DNA from: Planctomycetota bacterium
Lineage (GTDB): Bacteria > Planctomycetota > UBA1135 > GCA-002686595
Assembly: GCA_028823345.1 (NCBI GenBank)
Contig: JAPKBR010000032.1
Coordinates: 1-38,940, forward strand
Direction: 5' to 3'
DNA: 38,940 bases
Positions 9,642 to 17,558 of the stretch are shown piece by piece (within the stretch, counting starts at the first letter, position 1; each line of letters begins with the position of its first letter). A program made the position numbers and the translations under genes. A model generated the notes under the pieces. That model worked only from the letters and a program-made list of their open reading frames with translations, was not told the origin of the DNA and searched no databases.

Positions 9642-11117
9642 ATGCCCGCCCTCAATCTCCCCAGCGCTCTTTTCTTGGGCCTTGCCCTCGCCCAATTTTC
9701 GTCCAGCGGCCTAGCCCTAGAGGTTTCCCGTGGGGACAGCCTTGGGCCTGCTCCAGTGAACTCGGAGGACTTTTCTGCCCGGGCGAAGAGAGCCGTGGAG
9801 CGCATAGGGCTGGACCCGGACCAAGACTTGGATCTCGAAACCCTCTTGGCCACAGGTTGGGTGCGTCTGCCCGCGGGAGGCGTTGATCTCTATGTCTCTG
9901 CCCGTTCCTTGAAGAAGGACGGTACCCGCGAGATGTTTTTGAACATTGCGGACGGGGTGCTCGAATCCCAAAACGCGTTGCTCGAATGGTGTCCCCTCGA
10001 TCGCAACCTCGCCAAGCCCCTGCACAAACAAATCGCTGCCCTGAAAAAGGCGTATGGGAAGCCCAAGGGCACACCCCTGCGGAGAGCCATGGGGGAAGGT
10101 CAAGCCGGAGACGGCATGCAGTTGCTCGGCTTTAAGGATGCCCTCATTGAGGAGGCCAAAAGCCTCGGCGCCGCATTGGGCCAAGGCTTACCCCTGGGAC
10201 TGGAATTGGAGTCCGATCCCCTGGTGGTTATTTTGGCCCCAGACCGGGAAGAATTCATCGACATGCTGGCCCTCTCTGGCCATGTGGACCCCACGGCCCA
10301 GCCCTATGTCTGGCTCGATGAGGCCACTCGCTGGTCGCACTTTTTCATCCAAGAGGCCCGGGTCTATTCTCTGGTGCACGTGGACGGTACGTCCATGGAC
10401 AGGGAGGACCGGCCCAACCTCACCCGCCAACAGATCAGCCAATTGGTCTTGAGCAGTTTGCTTGAGCATTGGTCCGGCGGGCATCTGCCCGTGGCCATGA
10501 TTGCGGGCATTGCTCTTGAAGTTGTCGTGGAAGCCGAAGGAGAGTGCGACACGCGCTTGGACGGAGACATGCGTGGGCGCACCACCGACGCCTGGGAGAT
10601 GTTTGTTCCGGGTGGCCTTTCCGAAGGGGGAATCTTGCCCGCCATGCCCGCCTACACCCGCTGGCGCGAGTTCGCCGGCAAGGATCACTTCGTGGTCACC
10701 CTGCGCATCGCCCAGACCGATGGGGCCGACGACATGAAACGGAAAGGTGGTGGGGACCAACACTTCCGGCTCTACGCCGATGACGATGTGCACAGTCAGG
10801 TTTTCAGTGGTCCCTTCCTGGGAAGCACCTCGGTGGGCCGCGAGATTCCCGACCGGTTCCGGGGGGACTGGCTTGAGTTCGTCCGGGCCTATCGCTCGGG
10901 CTTTTTGTACTGGCTGCGGACGGAGGCAGCGGGCAAGGGGCGCAAGAGCAGCGAGGCCTTTGGGGAATTGTTAGGGGGACTCGTGAGCGCGCCGACCCCG
11001 GAAGCCCAAGAGGCAGTCTGGGCCACGATTTACAAGGGCTCGGAGCTCTCTAGTCCGGACTTGGAGCGCGGCTGCCTCGAACAGCGCTTCTTGTCCTGGC
11101 TGCGACGCCAGCGTTAG
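9642..11117 (+). CDS. Secreted protein, possibly an inactive peptidase-MA-like fold
   Basis: A 491-residue exported protein from ATG 9642, which gives a clean signal peptide (LPSALFLGLALAQFSSSGLA). An in-frame ATG at 9573 adds a polar, unlikely leader. No family is recognised with certainty. The middle part (VVILAPDREEFIDMLALSG, later LVLSSLLEHWSGGHLPVAMIAGIAL) has the spacing of DUF1570/peptidase-MA gluzincins, where a strand before the helix is followed by HExxH and then a W-L-x-EG-x-A helix. Here HExxH is missing and EG-x-A has become AG-x-A, so it would be catalytically dead. That is inference. Its stop overlaps the stop of the convergent NHL gene in the sequence TTAG (11114-11117). Confidence 0.65.
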   Translation: MPALNLPSALFLGLALAQFSSSGLALEVSRGDSLGPAPVNSEDFSARAKRAVERIGLDPDQDLDLETLLATGWVRLPAGGVDLYVSARSLKKDGTREMFLNIADGVLESQNALLEWCPLDRNLAKPLHKQIAALKKAYGKPKGTPLRRAMGEGQAGDGMQLLGFKDALIEEAKSLGAALGQGLPLGLELESDPLVVILAPDREEFIDMLALSGHVDPTAQPYVWLDEATRWSHFFIQEARVYSLVHVDGTSMDREDRPNLTRQQISQLVLSSLLEHWSGGHLPVAMIAGIALEVVVEAEGECDTRLDGDMRGRTTDAWEMFVPGGLSEGGILPAMPAYTRWREFAGKDHFVVTLRIAQTDGADDMKRKGGGDQHFRLYADDDVHSQVFSGPFLGSTSVGREIPDRFRGDWLEFVRAYRSGFLYWLRTEAAGKGRKSSEAFGELLGGLVSAPTPEAQEAVWATIYKGSELSSPDLERGCLEQRFLSWLRRQR

Positions 11118-12124
11118 CGCTTGTCCAGGGCTTTGAGTTTGGTGACCCGGCCTAGTCGGTTCCAGTCTTGCACATAGAGCGAGCCGTCTGAGCCCCAGCT
11201 GATTCCGTGGGGCGAGAGGAACTCACCGTTTTTCCATTGCTCCAGGGGCACACCATTCACCGCCCGTCTCTTGGGATCCGGGTTGTCTCCCAGGTGTCCC
11301 ACCAGTTTGAATTTCTCGTCCAGGATGGTGACTCGACCGGCTAGGTCCGCCACCGCTAGGTACTTGCCCCAGATCGATGCGCTGCAGGGGCGACGCAGGT
11401 CACCCTTGTACACTCCGGTGCACTGGCCTTTCATGTCAAAGGTTTGCAGACGTTGGTTTTCCCGGTCGCAGACAATCAAGACGGGTTCTTCTCCCCGGGT
11501 GTCCATCACCAGTCCATGGGGGGTACGCATCTGGCCGCGCTCGGAACCCAGGCCGCCAAATGAGAACAGGTAATTTCGCTCGGCGTCGTACTTGTGCACC
11601 CAAGACAAGCCGTAGCCGTCTGCCACGAAGAGCGAGCCATCCGGTGCAAGGGCAACGGCGGTGGGCCGGAACTGGTTGGCGGATTCATACTTGCCGGATT
11701 CTTGGGGCCAGCCGAGTTTCCATTGGAGCTTTCCCTTGGAGTCGTACTGCAAGACCTCGTGGCGACCTAGGTGACTCACCGTGATGCGCGCCTCGCCATC
11801 GACCTCGGTGATCGCCATACCATGTAAGCCGCCCTTGAGGTCTTTGCCAAATTGGGAGACCCACTTGCCGTCGGTTGCCACACGCACCACTGCGTGCTCC
11901 GCATCGGTGTTGAACAGGATTTCCCCGTTGGGGGCCTCGGCCACGCAGCCGTGGGTGTTGCCAAGAGTGGTGCCTTCCGGGACCTGCAACCAGTCGGGCA
12001 TCCATTGGAAACTGAGGGGCCCAGCCTTGAGGATCACGTCTTCGGGGGTCCGGCTTGCGGCGAGGCAAAGAGCAGCTAGGGTGAGAATGAGGAGGGTGGG
12101 GCGGTTGATAGGGGGGCGTTGCAT
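11114..12124 (-). CDS. Secreted NHL-repeat beta-propeller protein
   Basis: A 336-residue protein with a signal peptide (LLILTLAALCLAASRTPEDV) and repeated NHL/SMP-30-like blades. Repeating motifs include ATDGKWVSQFGKDLKGGLHG, ALAPDGSLFVADGYGLSWVH, DRENQRLQTFDMKGQCTGVY and SDGSLYVQDWNRLGRVTKL, each with the G-S-L/Y-V-A-D signature of NHL blades. Such propellers occur in peptidylglycine amidating lyase-like proteins and in many periplasmic binding proteins of unknown role; no catalytic set is visible. The gene is divergent from the M14 carboxypeptidase gene 123 nt away. A TATGACT hexamer region precedes its ATG. Cytoplasmic export is by Sec. Function unassigned. Confidence 0.82.
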   Translation of the reverse strand: MQRPPINRPTLLILTLAALCLAASRTPEDVILKAGPLSFQWMPDWLQVPEGTTLGNTHGCVAEAPNGEILFNTDAEHAVVRVATDGKWVSQFGKDLKGGLHGMAITEVDGEARITVSHLGRHEVLQYDSKGKLQWKLGWPQESGKYESANQFRPTAVALAPDGSLFVADGYGLSWVHKYDAERNYLFSFGGLGSERGQMRTPHGLVMDTRGEEPVLIVCDRENQRLQTFDMKGQCTGVYKGDLRRPCSASIWGKYLAVADLAGRVTILDEKFKLVGHLGDNPDPKRRAVNGVPLEQWKNGEFLSPHGISWGSDGSLYVQDWNRLGRVTKLKALDKR

Positions 12125-12251
12125 GGCCTGCAGTCATACAGCCGGAGACACCTCTTTGCCAGAGTTCCGGCGGCTTCCCTTTTGGGCAGGGCTTCAGGGA
12201 CCCCGCGGGCTGGCTTTTTGGAACCCGGTGGGGTATGACTCAAGGCCATGC
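12121..12251. promoter_or_regulatory. Divergent start region with mirrored 19-bp motif
   Basis: The 123-nt space between the NHL gene (minus) and the M14 gene (plus) carries almost the same 19 bases at both ends, each covering a start codon. On the minus strand at 12139-12121 it is GTATGACTGCAGGCCATGC and on the plus strand at 12233-12251 GTATGACTCAAGGCCATGC: 17 of 19 match. TATGAC would be a -10-like box 8 nt before each ATG. The encoded N-termini (MQRPP and MPFII) differ, so the match is not a coding duplication. Confidence 0.5.
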
Positions 12252-13819
12252 CCTTCATCATCTCCTGCCTGTCCTGCCTGTCCCTGGGTGGCTTTTTTTT
12301 CATGCAAGACCTTCCGACCCCCGCTGAAGCAAGCGAATGGAAACGCACCACCACCCTTGCACAAGCTCAGGAGTTCTTGGGGGCTCTCGAAGCCCGGGAC
12401 GCGGGCGCGCGCTTGCAGGTGGGGGTTGCGGGGACCAGCGGAGAAAACCGCCCGATTCTTCTGGTGGCCGCGGGCAAGGGCGCGACCCTTGACGCAGCGC
12501 AGGCTCGTAGCCGGGAGGGCCTGCGTATTTTAGTTGTGGGCAACATTCATGCGGGGGAGGTCGAGGGCAAGGAGTCCTTGCTGATCCTGTTGCGAGAGAT
12601 CGTGGGAGGGGACCATGATGAACTCTTGGACGGCCTGCAGTTTTGGTGTTTGCCCATTTATAATGTGGACGGAAACGAGGCTATCAAGCGCAGCAACCGG
12701 GTTTCTCAAAACGGCCCCGAAGAGGGAGTCGGGCAACGGCCCAATGCGGCGGGGCTCGATCTGAACCGGGATTTTGTCAAAGCGGAAGCCTCTGAAACTC
12801 GCGCTTTGCTCAAGCTGTTCAACGAGTACGACCCGCATCTGGTGCTCGACTTGCACACCACCAATGGGTCCTACCATGGCTACCACCTGACCTATGCCAC
12901 CAGTCTTTCCCCCAACACCGATCCGCGACTCGACCGGTTTGCCCGGAATCTGATCCTGGATGAAACCCGCCAGGACCTGCAAGAGAATCACGGGGTCTTC
13001 ACCTTTGACTACGGCAACCTGAGCCGGAAATCCCCCCTGACCTGGTCAACCTATGATCACCGGCCTCGCTTTGGAACCAATATGCTGGGCTTGCGCAACC
13101 GCCTCTCGGTGCTATCGGAAGCCTATTCCTATTTGGAGTACCCAAAGCGCGTGGAGGTTACTCGGGAATTCGTTCTAGGCATTGTGCGGCGCGCGAAGAT
13201 TCATGGGAAAGCCCTCATGCAACTCGAAGCATCACTTGATGAGGAAGCATCCAAAGGCAAGCCTATTTCGCTGGGGCTCGACACGGCCTTGGTCGCGGAC
13301 ACTCCGGGCACGATCTTGCTGGGCGCAGTGGACGAGGTGCCGATCGAGGGTCTGGGCGTGCGGCGTGTGGACCGTGACGAGCACGTTCCCACCCTGGTTG
13401 GCCTGCGGCTGAGCTTTGAGCCCGGGCGCTATTCCGTTCACCCTCGGGCATGGGCAATTGAAAAGCCTGAGCCCGGGGATCAGGAAGTGCTGAAACGGCA
13501 CGGGATTCAGTTCCGCATTCTGGATGCACCCGTCACCTGCACAAGTCGCCGGTTCCAGATTGCCGAGGCTCAGCGGGCCAAGCGTCTGTTCCAGGCCCAT
13601 TATGAATTGACCCTGGTGGGGGAATGGGAAGGGGGACCCACGGAGTTACCTATGGGTACCTTGCTGGTGTCCAGTGCCCAACCCTTGAGCAGGGTGGCAG
13701 CCCAGTTGCTTTCGCCCCAGAGCGAAGATTCTCTGTGGACCTGGGGCCACTTTGATGGGCGCCTCGATCAGAACGGGAGCCAAGCCTGTGTGCTGCGGGT
13801 CGAAACCCTAGTGGACTGA
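12248..13819 (+). CDS. M14-family zinc carboxypeptidase
   Basis: A 523-residue metallocarboxypeptidase. It opens with a hydrophobic export segment (residues 1-19). The zinc ligands are His101 and Glu104 in GNIHAGEVEGKE, with His203 in VLDLHTTNGS as third ligand. The substrate-binding Asn-Arg lies in LDLNRDF (170-176) and the catalytic Glu291 in SVLSEAYSY. The order and spacing are those of M14 exopeptidases that act on peptides or peptidoglycan. About 200 residues follow the catalytic domain and look like a beta-rich module (AHYELTLVGEWEGG). A later start at 12302 (MQDLPTP) would drop the export segment. The stop lies 5 nt before the convergent glutathione peroxidase stop. Extracytoplasmic; substrate not predictable. 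Confidence 0.9.
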   Translation: MPFIISCLSCLSLGGFFFMQDLPTPAEASEWKRTTTLAQAQEFLGALEARDAGARLQVGVAGTSGENRPILLVAAGKGATLDAAQARSREGLRILVVGNIHAGEVEGKESLLILLREIVGGDHDELLDGLQFWCLPIYNVDGNEAIKRSNRVSQNGPEEGVGQRPNAAGLDLNRDFVKAEASETRALLKLFNEYDPHLVLDLHTTNGSYHGYHLTYATSLSPNTDPRLDRFARNLILDETRQDLQENHGVFTFDYGNLSRKSPLTWSTYDHRPRFGTNMLGLRNRLSVLSEAYSYLEYPKRVEVTREFVLGIVRRAKIHGKALMQLEASLDEEASKGKPISLGLDTALVADTPGTILLGAVDEVPIEGLGVRRVDRDEHVPTLVGLRLSFEPGRYSVHPRAWAIEKPEPGDQEVLKRHGIQFRILDAPVTCTSRRFQIAEAQRAKRLFQAHYELTLVGEWEGGPTELPMGTLLVSSAQPLSRVAAQLLSPQSEDSLWTWGHFDGRLDQNGSQACVLRVETLVD

Positions 13820-13824
13820 AATAC

Positions 13825-14400
13825 TCACTGTGCGAGGGCGGCATCAATCGCCCCCCGCAAATCCCCGTCGTCGGGAGCTGTGCGCGTCCCAAAGAACGCA
13901 ATGGGTTGGCCATCTTTACCCACGAGGTACTTGCCAAAGTTCCAGCCGGGTAGGTCTCCGGTGTGCGTGCCCAATAGGGAATAAGCCTCGCTTTGGCCCT
14001 CGCCTTGCTTGACCTGCACCTTGCCCATCACGGGGAAGGTTACGGCATAGGTGTTTGTGCAAAAGGTCGCGATCTCGGCGGAACTGCCGGGCTCTTGGCC
14101 CCCAAAATCGTTGCAAGGAAAGGCCACCACGCTGAAACCGCGTCCGCCAAGTTCCTGGTGCAATGCCTGCAGGCCTTCGTACTGGGAAGTGTAGCCGCAC
14201 TCGCTGGCGGTGTTCACGACCAGGGTGACTTGGCCCTTGAACGAAGACAATTCCAGCGGTGCCCCGGAGATGTCGTTGACCGTCAAGTCGTAAAGGCCCT
14301 TGTTACTCCAGCGGGTTTCCAACTCGGGGGTCACCGCGGCGCTCTTGGTGCACGCGGGAAGAAATAGAAAAGCGGCGAGGGCGGAGAATAGGCGGAGCAT
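13825..14400 (-). CDS. Lipoprotein glutathione peroxidase
   Basis: A 191-residue thiol peroxidase that reduces hydroperoxides using thioredoxin or glutathione. I start it at ATG 14400, which gives a lipoprotein signal (LFLPAC, Cys17). A longer in-frame start at 14541 adds 47 residues with no family similarity. Catalytic positions are Cys68 in NTASECGYT, Gln102 in GGQEPGS, and Trp153-Asn154 in LPGWNFGK. The motif FPCNDFGGQEPG is a family hallmark. It uses Cys, not selenocysteine. A second Cys (FPC) and others near 114 may give the resolving disulphide. Lipid anchoring places it in the periplasm or at the outer surface, probably as an antioxidant. A TATGCT box about 35 nt upstream is a promoter candidate. 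Confidence 0.9.
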   Translation of the reverse strand: MLRLFSALAAFLFLPACTKSAAVTPELETRWSNKGLYDLTVNDISGAPLELSSFKGQVTLVVNTASECGYTSQYEGLQALHQELGGRGFSVVAFPCNDFGGQEPGSSAEIATFCTNTYAVTFPVMGKVQVKQGEGQSEAYSLLGTHTGDLPGWNFGKYLVGKDGQPIAFFGTRTAPDDGDLRGAIDAALAQ

Positions 14401-14823
14401 GGGGATCGAGGGCAGGGGTTTAGGTACCCCAGCATAGCAGACCGACCCCTGCGGGGATCTTGCCCAATGTCCCACGGACTGCACCCTAATCCAACCTAGC
14501 ACCCATGCTGCGCTTAGGTAGTTCGCGCAGCATTCAATCAAGGATCTCTTGTTCCCGTTCCATGGGGCTGGTCGCGCCGCCGAGCACTGAAGATCCTTCG
14601 CAATCTTCCCCAGTAGGTTTCCCTTCTCGATCTACTTGACTCGACAAGTCTCGCTGAGGGATTGTTCATTGGCCACGGTGATGCGGCCTGCACGGTTCAG
14701 CGTGGGCGGCCCCCCGGGCTAGACGGGAGATGTGGGTTTTGCTCCGGGGGCCCCGTAAGCAAGTGTCGGCTTCCTCGTAATCCCTCTAGGCTCCCGTATG
14801 GTTTGCACCCTTGAAGGAGTGGG
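14401..14823. other. Gene-free stretch between glutathione peroxidase and tRNA-Arg
   Basis: No coding frame with family-like sequence or a good start is visible in these 423 nt. The left part (14401-14655) has no feature I can name beyond the peroxidase promoter candidate. The right part contains the nested inverted repeats listed separately at 14656-14786, and about 37 nt then lead to the CCA end of tRNA-Arg. Confidence 0.5.
14656..14786 (-). ncRNA. Candidate structured RNA (unassigned)
   Basis: A 131-nt segment is closed by a perfect 8-bp inverted repeat, GAGGGATT (14656-14663) with AATCCCTC (14779-14786). Nested inside is a GC-rich stem, GGCCCCCCGG (14708-14717) with CCGGGGGCC (14744-14752, one bulged C). 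A small hairpin CACG/CGTG with a 6-nt loop lies at 14691-14704. I put it on the minus strand because the two tRNA genes just upstream run that way, but the pairing works on either strand. The layout of a long closing stem with internal arms is loosely like 6S-type RNAs. I cannot match it to 6S, SRP, RNase P or tmRNA consensus bases. No T-run follows. Confidence 0.3.
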
Positions 14824-14900
14824 TGGTGCGCCCGCCAGGACTCGAACCTGGGACCGTCGGATTAGAAGTCCGGTGCTCTATCCAGCTGAGCTACGGGCGC
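14824..14900 (-). tRNA. tRNA-Arg (anticodon UCU)
   Basis: Complete cloverleaf on the minus strand: acceptor GCGCCCG/CGGGCGC, D-arm GCTC/GAGC, anticodon loop CTTCTAA with anticodon TCT, T-loop TTCGAGT between CCAGG/CCTGG, discriminator A and an encoded CCA (14824-14826). The lowest anticodon-stem pair is C-A instead of a Watson-Crick pair. Confidence 0.97.
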
Positions 14901-14958
14901 AACCTGCCGTGAGCATACCCAAGAGGCGGCGGGACACAAGGACCCGGGTAAGCTGGGT

Positions 14959-15035
14959 TGGTCGGGGAGATGGGATTCGAACCCACGGCGTGTGCCACCC
15001 AAAGACACCCCTCTGCCAGGCTGAGGTACTCCCCG
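14959..15035 (-). tRNA. tRNA-Pro (anticodon UGG)
   Basis: Complete cloverleaf on the minus strand: acceptor CGGGGAG/CTCCCCG, D-stem CCTC/GAGG, anticodon loop TTTGGGT with anticodon TGG, T-loop TTCGAAT between GTGGG/CCCAT, discriminator A and an encoded CCA. It stands 58 nt upstream of tRNA-Arg on the same strand, so both are probably cut from one transcript. Confidence 0.96.
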
Positions 15036-15172
15036 CGATGGCCTGAGCGTAGCAGGTCAAGGGGCCCCCTGCACCTGCGGCTGGGTGAAGGCTCCTGTGC
15101 GCTATCCCGCGGACTCGCTCCGCATCTGCCAACAGGCTGTGGCACACCACCCGTCGGAGCGTTATCCTTTGC

Positions 15173-15188
15173 GGCCCCGAGCGGGGCC
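15173..15188 (+). promoter_or_regulatory. GC hairpin just upstream of purD
   Basis: GGCCCC, a GAGC tetraloop and GGGGCC form a perfect 6-bp hairpin ending 23 nt before the purD ATG at 15212. The bases between it and the start are pyrimidine-rich with no Shine-Dalgarno. TATACA at 15205-15210 touches the start. The hairpin could affect translation, or be the remnant of a terminator. Confidence 0.35.
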
Positions 15189-15211
15189 CCATGCTCCTCT
15201 CCCCTATACAA

Positions 15212-16555
15212 ATGAAGGTCCTCGTCGTTGGTTCTGGCGGGCGCGAACACGCCCTCGCCTGGAAAATTTCCCAATCTCCCCTCTGCGATGAGGTTCTCTG
15301 CGCCCCCGGTAACCCGGGCACCGCTGAAGTTGCACGCAATGTGTCCGTGGCTGCCACGGATCTCCCCGGCCTCGTCGCCCTGGCCCAATCAGAAAAGGTT
15401 GGCCTTGTGGTGGTGGGCCCTGAAGGACCTCTTTGCGATGGCCTCGCGGACCAACTGCGCCGGGTGAGCATCCCGGTCTTTGGTCCGGGAAGCAAGGGAG
15501 CCAATCTTGAGCGCTCCAAAACAGACGCCAAGGATTTACTCGAGCGTTACCGTATTCCCACCGCGGGCTGCAAGCGGTTCGACCACTCGGGCCGGGCCAA
15601 GGGGTATCTCCGATCCCTCACTGAATGGCCCATGGTGATCAAGGCTGATGGCTTGGCCGCGGGCAAGGGCGTCTATGTGTGCGACACAGTGGAGGAGGCC
15701 CAGGCCGCGGTGGATGCGATCATGGAAGAGCGCCGCCACGGAGATGCGGGGGACCGCATTCTTGTGGAGGATTTCTTGACGGGCGAAGAGGCCAGCTCTT
15801 TTGCGGTTACCGACGGCGAGACATTGCTGATTCTTGAGCCAATCCAAGATCACAAGCAGGTGGGCGAAGGGGACACGGGTCCGAACACCGGAGGCATGGG
15901 GGTTTATTCTCCCGTGCTCAACGTAACCCAACGTCTGCACCGCCAAATTGAACAGCGTGTGTTGGTGCCCACGGTGCACGCCCTTTCCCGGGAAGAAATT
16001 AAATACCGGGGCGTGTTGTTCGTTGGCCTGATGCTGACGGATGCTGGCCCGAGCGTGATCGAATACAACGTGCGCTTTGGTGATCCCGAGTGCCAGGCTC
16101 TCGTGCGCCGCTTGAAGAGCGACCTCTTGCCGATCCTCTTGGCCACGGCCACAGGAACCCTGGAGAAGATCGATCTCCCCGAGTGGGATCCGCGTTTTGT
16201 GGTGGGTGTGGTGGCTGCGGCCGCTGGCTATCCCGGCGCTTACACCAAGGGGTCTCCGATCAGTGGCCTCGAAGAGGCTGCCGCCCTAGAAGGGGTCGAG
16301 ATCTTCCACGGGGGAACTCGGGTAGCGGGCAACGAATTGGTCACCGACGGGGGCCGTGTCCTGTGCGTGACTGCCATGGGCGATGACATCGAGCAGGCCC
16401 GGGAGGCTGCCTACGCAGCCTATGACCTCATCCAATGGGAGGGCAAGTTCTGCCGCAGGGATATCGGCACGCGACATGCGGGCAAGGCCGCCGAAGGGTT
16501 CGCCCTCGACGAGGATCCCAACGAAATCCGGGGAGAGGTCCTGGGTGATGTCTAG
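15212..16555 (+). CDS. purD: Phosphoribosylamine-glycine ligase
   Basis: GAR synthetase, 447 residues, the second step of purine synthesis: phosphoribosylamine, glycine and ATP give glycinamide ribonucleotide. The N-terminus MKVLVVGSGGREHALAWK and the following APGNPGTAEVA are hallmarks of PurD. The ATP-grasp part has VIKADGLAAGKGVYV, the GEEASSFAVTDG loop, and GPNTGGMGVYSPV; FVGLMLTDAGPSVIEYNVRFGDPECQ completes the metal and ATP site. I start it at ATG 15212 because the family begins at MKVLV; an ATG at 15191 would add seven residues. The fur gene follows after 42 nt and is likely co-transcribed. purL and purQ lie 1.3-5 kb away on the other strand. Cytoplasmic enzyme. Confidence 0.96.
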   Translation: MKVLVVGSGGREHALAWKISQSPLCDEVLCAPGNPGTAEVARNVSVAATDLPGLVALAQSEKVGLVVVGPEGPLCDGLADQLRRVSIPVFGPGSKGANLERSKTDAKDLLERYRIPTAGCKRFDHSGRAKGYLRSLTEWPMVIKADGLAAGKGVYVCDTVEEAQAAVDAIMEERRHGDAGDRILVEDFLTGEEASSFAVTDGETLLILEPIQDHKQVGEGDTGPNTGGMGVYSPVLNVTQRLHRQIEQRVLVPTVHALSREEIKYRGVLFVGLMLTDAGPSVIEYNVRFGDPECQALVRRLKSDLLPILLATATGTLEKIDLPEWDPRFVVGVVAAAAGYPGAYTKGSPISGLEEAAALEGVEIFHGGTRVAGNELVTDGGRVLCVTAMGDDIEQAREAAYAAYDLIQWEGKFCRRDIGTRHAGKAAEGFALDEDPNEIRGEVLGDV

Positions 16556-16597
16556 AAGGCCTGGCTATTCCGGGGCACGTCCAGAGAGGCGTATGCC

Positions 16598-17059
16598 ATG
16601 AAGCACGCCACGATCAAGAGGCGTTTTGAAGAGCATCTGTCCAAGGAGGGACAGCGGCTCACCAATCAGCGCACTCAGGTTTTTGAGTGCGTCTTTGCCA
16701 CCCACGATCACTTTTCCGCCGAGACCCTGTTTGGCTGGCTGCGCGAGACCGGTGAGTCCGGCCAGGTGGTTTCCCGCGCAACGGTCTATCGCACCCTGGA
16801 TCTCTTGGAACGGGGCGGCTTCATCGAATCCTTCAATACGGGTATGGGTGAAAAGGTCTACGAGCACGTGATGGGGCATCATCACCATGACCACATGGTT
16901 TGCGAAGAGTGTGGCCAGATCAAAGAGTTCCACGACGAACGCATCGAGGCCCTGCAACTTGAGAACGCCGCCAAGCACGGCTTCGAAGTGCGTGGTCATG
17001 TGTTGCGACTCTCGGGCCTTTGTCGCAAGTGTCGGCGTCAGGCAGTCACGCGGGACTGA
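16598..17059 (+). CDS. Fur-family transcriptional regulator
   Basis: A 153-residue metal-responsive repressor of the Fur superfamily. The DNA-binding helix is in SRATVYRTLDLLERGGF (about 59-75). The regulatory metal region is GHHHHDHMVCEECGQIKEF, and the structural zinc pairs are Cys102/Cys105 and Cys142/Cys145. Four consecutive His and the CxxC pairs fit Fur itself or PerR; the distinction (Fe, Mn or peroxide sensing) cannot be made from sequence. It probably shares a transcript with purD and ends at the bidirectional terminator after 17072. The nearest antioxidant gene is the glutathione peroxidase about 2 kb away, so a PerR-like role is possible but unproven. Confidence 0.93.
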   Translation: MKHATIKRRFEEHLSKEGQRLTNQRTQVFECVFATHDHFSAETLFGWLRETGESGQVVSRATVYRTLDLLERGGFIESFNTGMGEKVYEHVMGHHHHDHMVCEECGQIKEFHDERIEALQLENAAKHGFEVRGHVLRLSGLCRKCRRQAVTRD

Positions 17060-17071
17060 AAACCCAATTGA

Positions 17072-17106
17072 AAAACCCCACTGGCGTCCATGGCCAATGG
17101 GGTTTT
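17072..17106. terminator. Bidirectional intrinsic terminator
   Basis: AAAACCCCA (17072-17080) pairs with TGGGGTTTT (17098-17106). A further TGGC/GCCA pairing inside leaves a 7-nt loop. Both strands therefore carry a G/C stem followed by T-rich bases. It sits between the convergent fur gene (plus) and the DUF3568-like gene (minus), 12 nt past the fur stop. Confidence 0.8.
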
Positions 17107-17134
17107 GATGGGTCGATCCTTAAGCTTTTTTGGG

Positions 17135-17542
17135 CTACTTGATTCGCTTGACCAGCCGCGCCAAAAAGGAGTCGGCCATGGGACGATCCCAGATGCCGAA
17201 GTGTTGCACGCCCACCGAAATCCGGCAGCGGTTCGGGCCGCGGGACTCCACCGAGAATGCGTACTCGTCTTGGGAGAAGGACGCCTCGGCCGTGCGTGTT
17301 TCGGGGTCGTAGTTTACTGGTATGGGAGCCATGTCCTCGAGCAGTATGAGTGCTTCGTTGTAAACGTCCTGGGCCGGGTAGTCGAGCCACATGGCGGTGG
17401 AGTTGTCGCGGTACTCGTGGGTGGCGTAAACGCCTGCTGCGCCAGCTATACCGATAAAGGCAATGGGAGCAGCGCAGGATGCGACGAACGCCAGGGCCAT
17501 TGCCGGAAGCAGGAGACTCTTTGTATTGAGTGCTGATTTCAT
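17135..17542 (-). CDS. DUF3568-like lipoprotein A
   Basis: A 135-residue exported lipoprotein. The signal peptide ends in FVASC (Cys23), an acceptable lipobox. The mature part runs from AAPIAFIGIAGAAGVYATHEYRD to an alternating beta pattern with PARDVYNEA-like and MWLDYPAQDVYNEALILLE elements, typical of DUF3568 proteins. It contains a second Cys in PNRCRISVGV. It follows the related 132-residue gene by 16 nt, so the pair looks like a short operon, perhaps arisen by duplication. The function of the family is not established. Outer-membrane or periplasmic-side lipid anchor expected. Confidence 0.72.
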   Translation of the reverse strand: MKSALNTKSLLLPAMALAFVASCAAPIAFIGIAGAAGVYATHEYRDNSTAMWLDYPAQDVYNEALILLEDMAPIPVNYDPETRTAEASFSQDEYAFSVESRGPNRCRISVGVQHFGIWDRPMADSFLARLVKRIK

Positions 17543-17558
17543 GTGGGGCTCTGACCGC

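Noticed and set aside
14401..14541. N-terminal extension of the glutathione peroxidase
   Set aside because: The extra 47 residues lack similarity and would bury the lipoprotein signal that starts at 14400.
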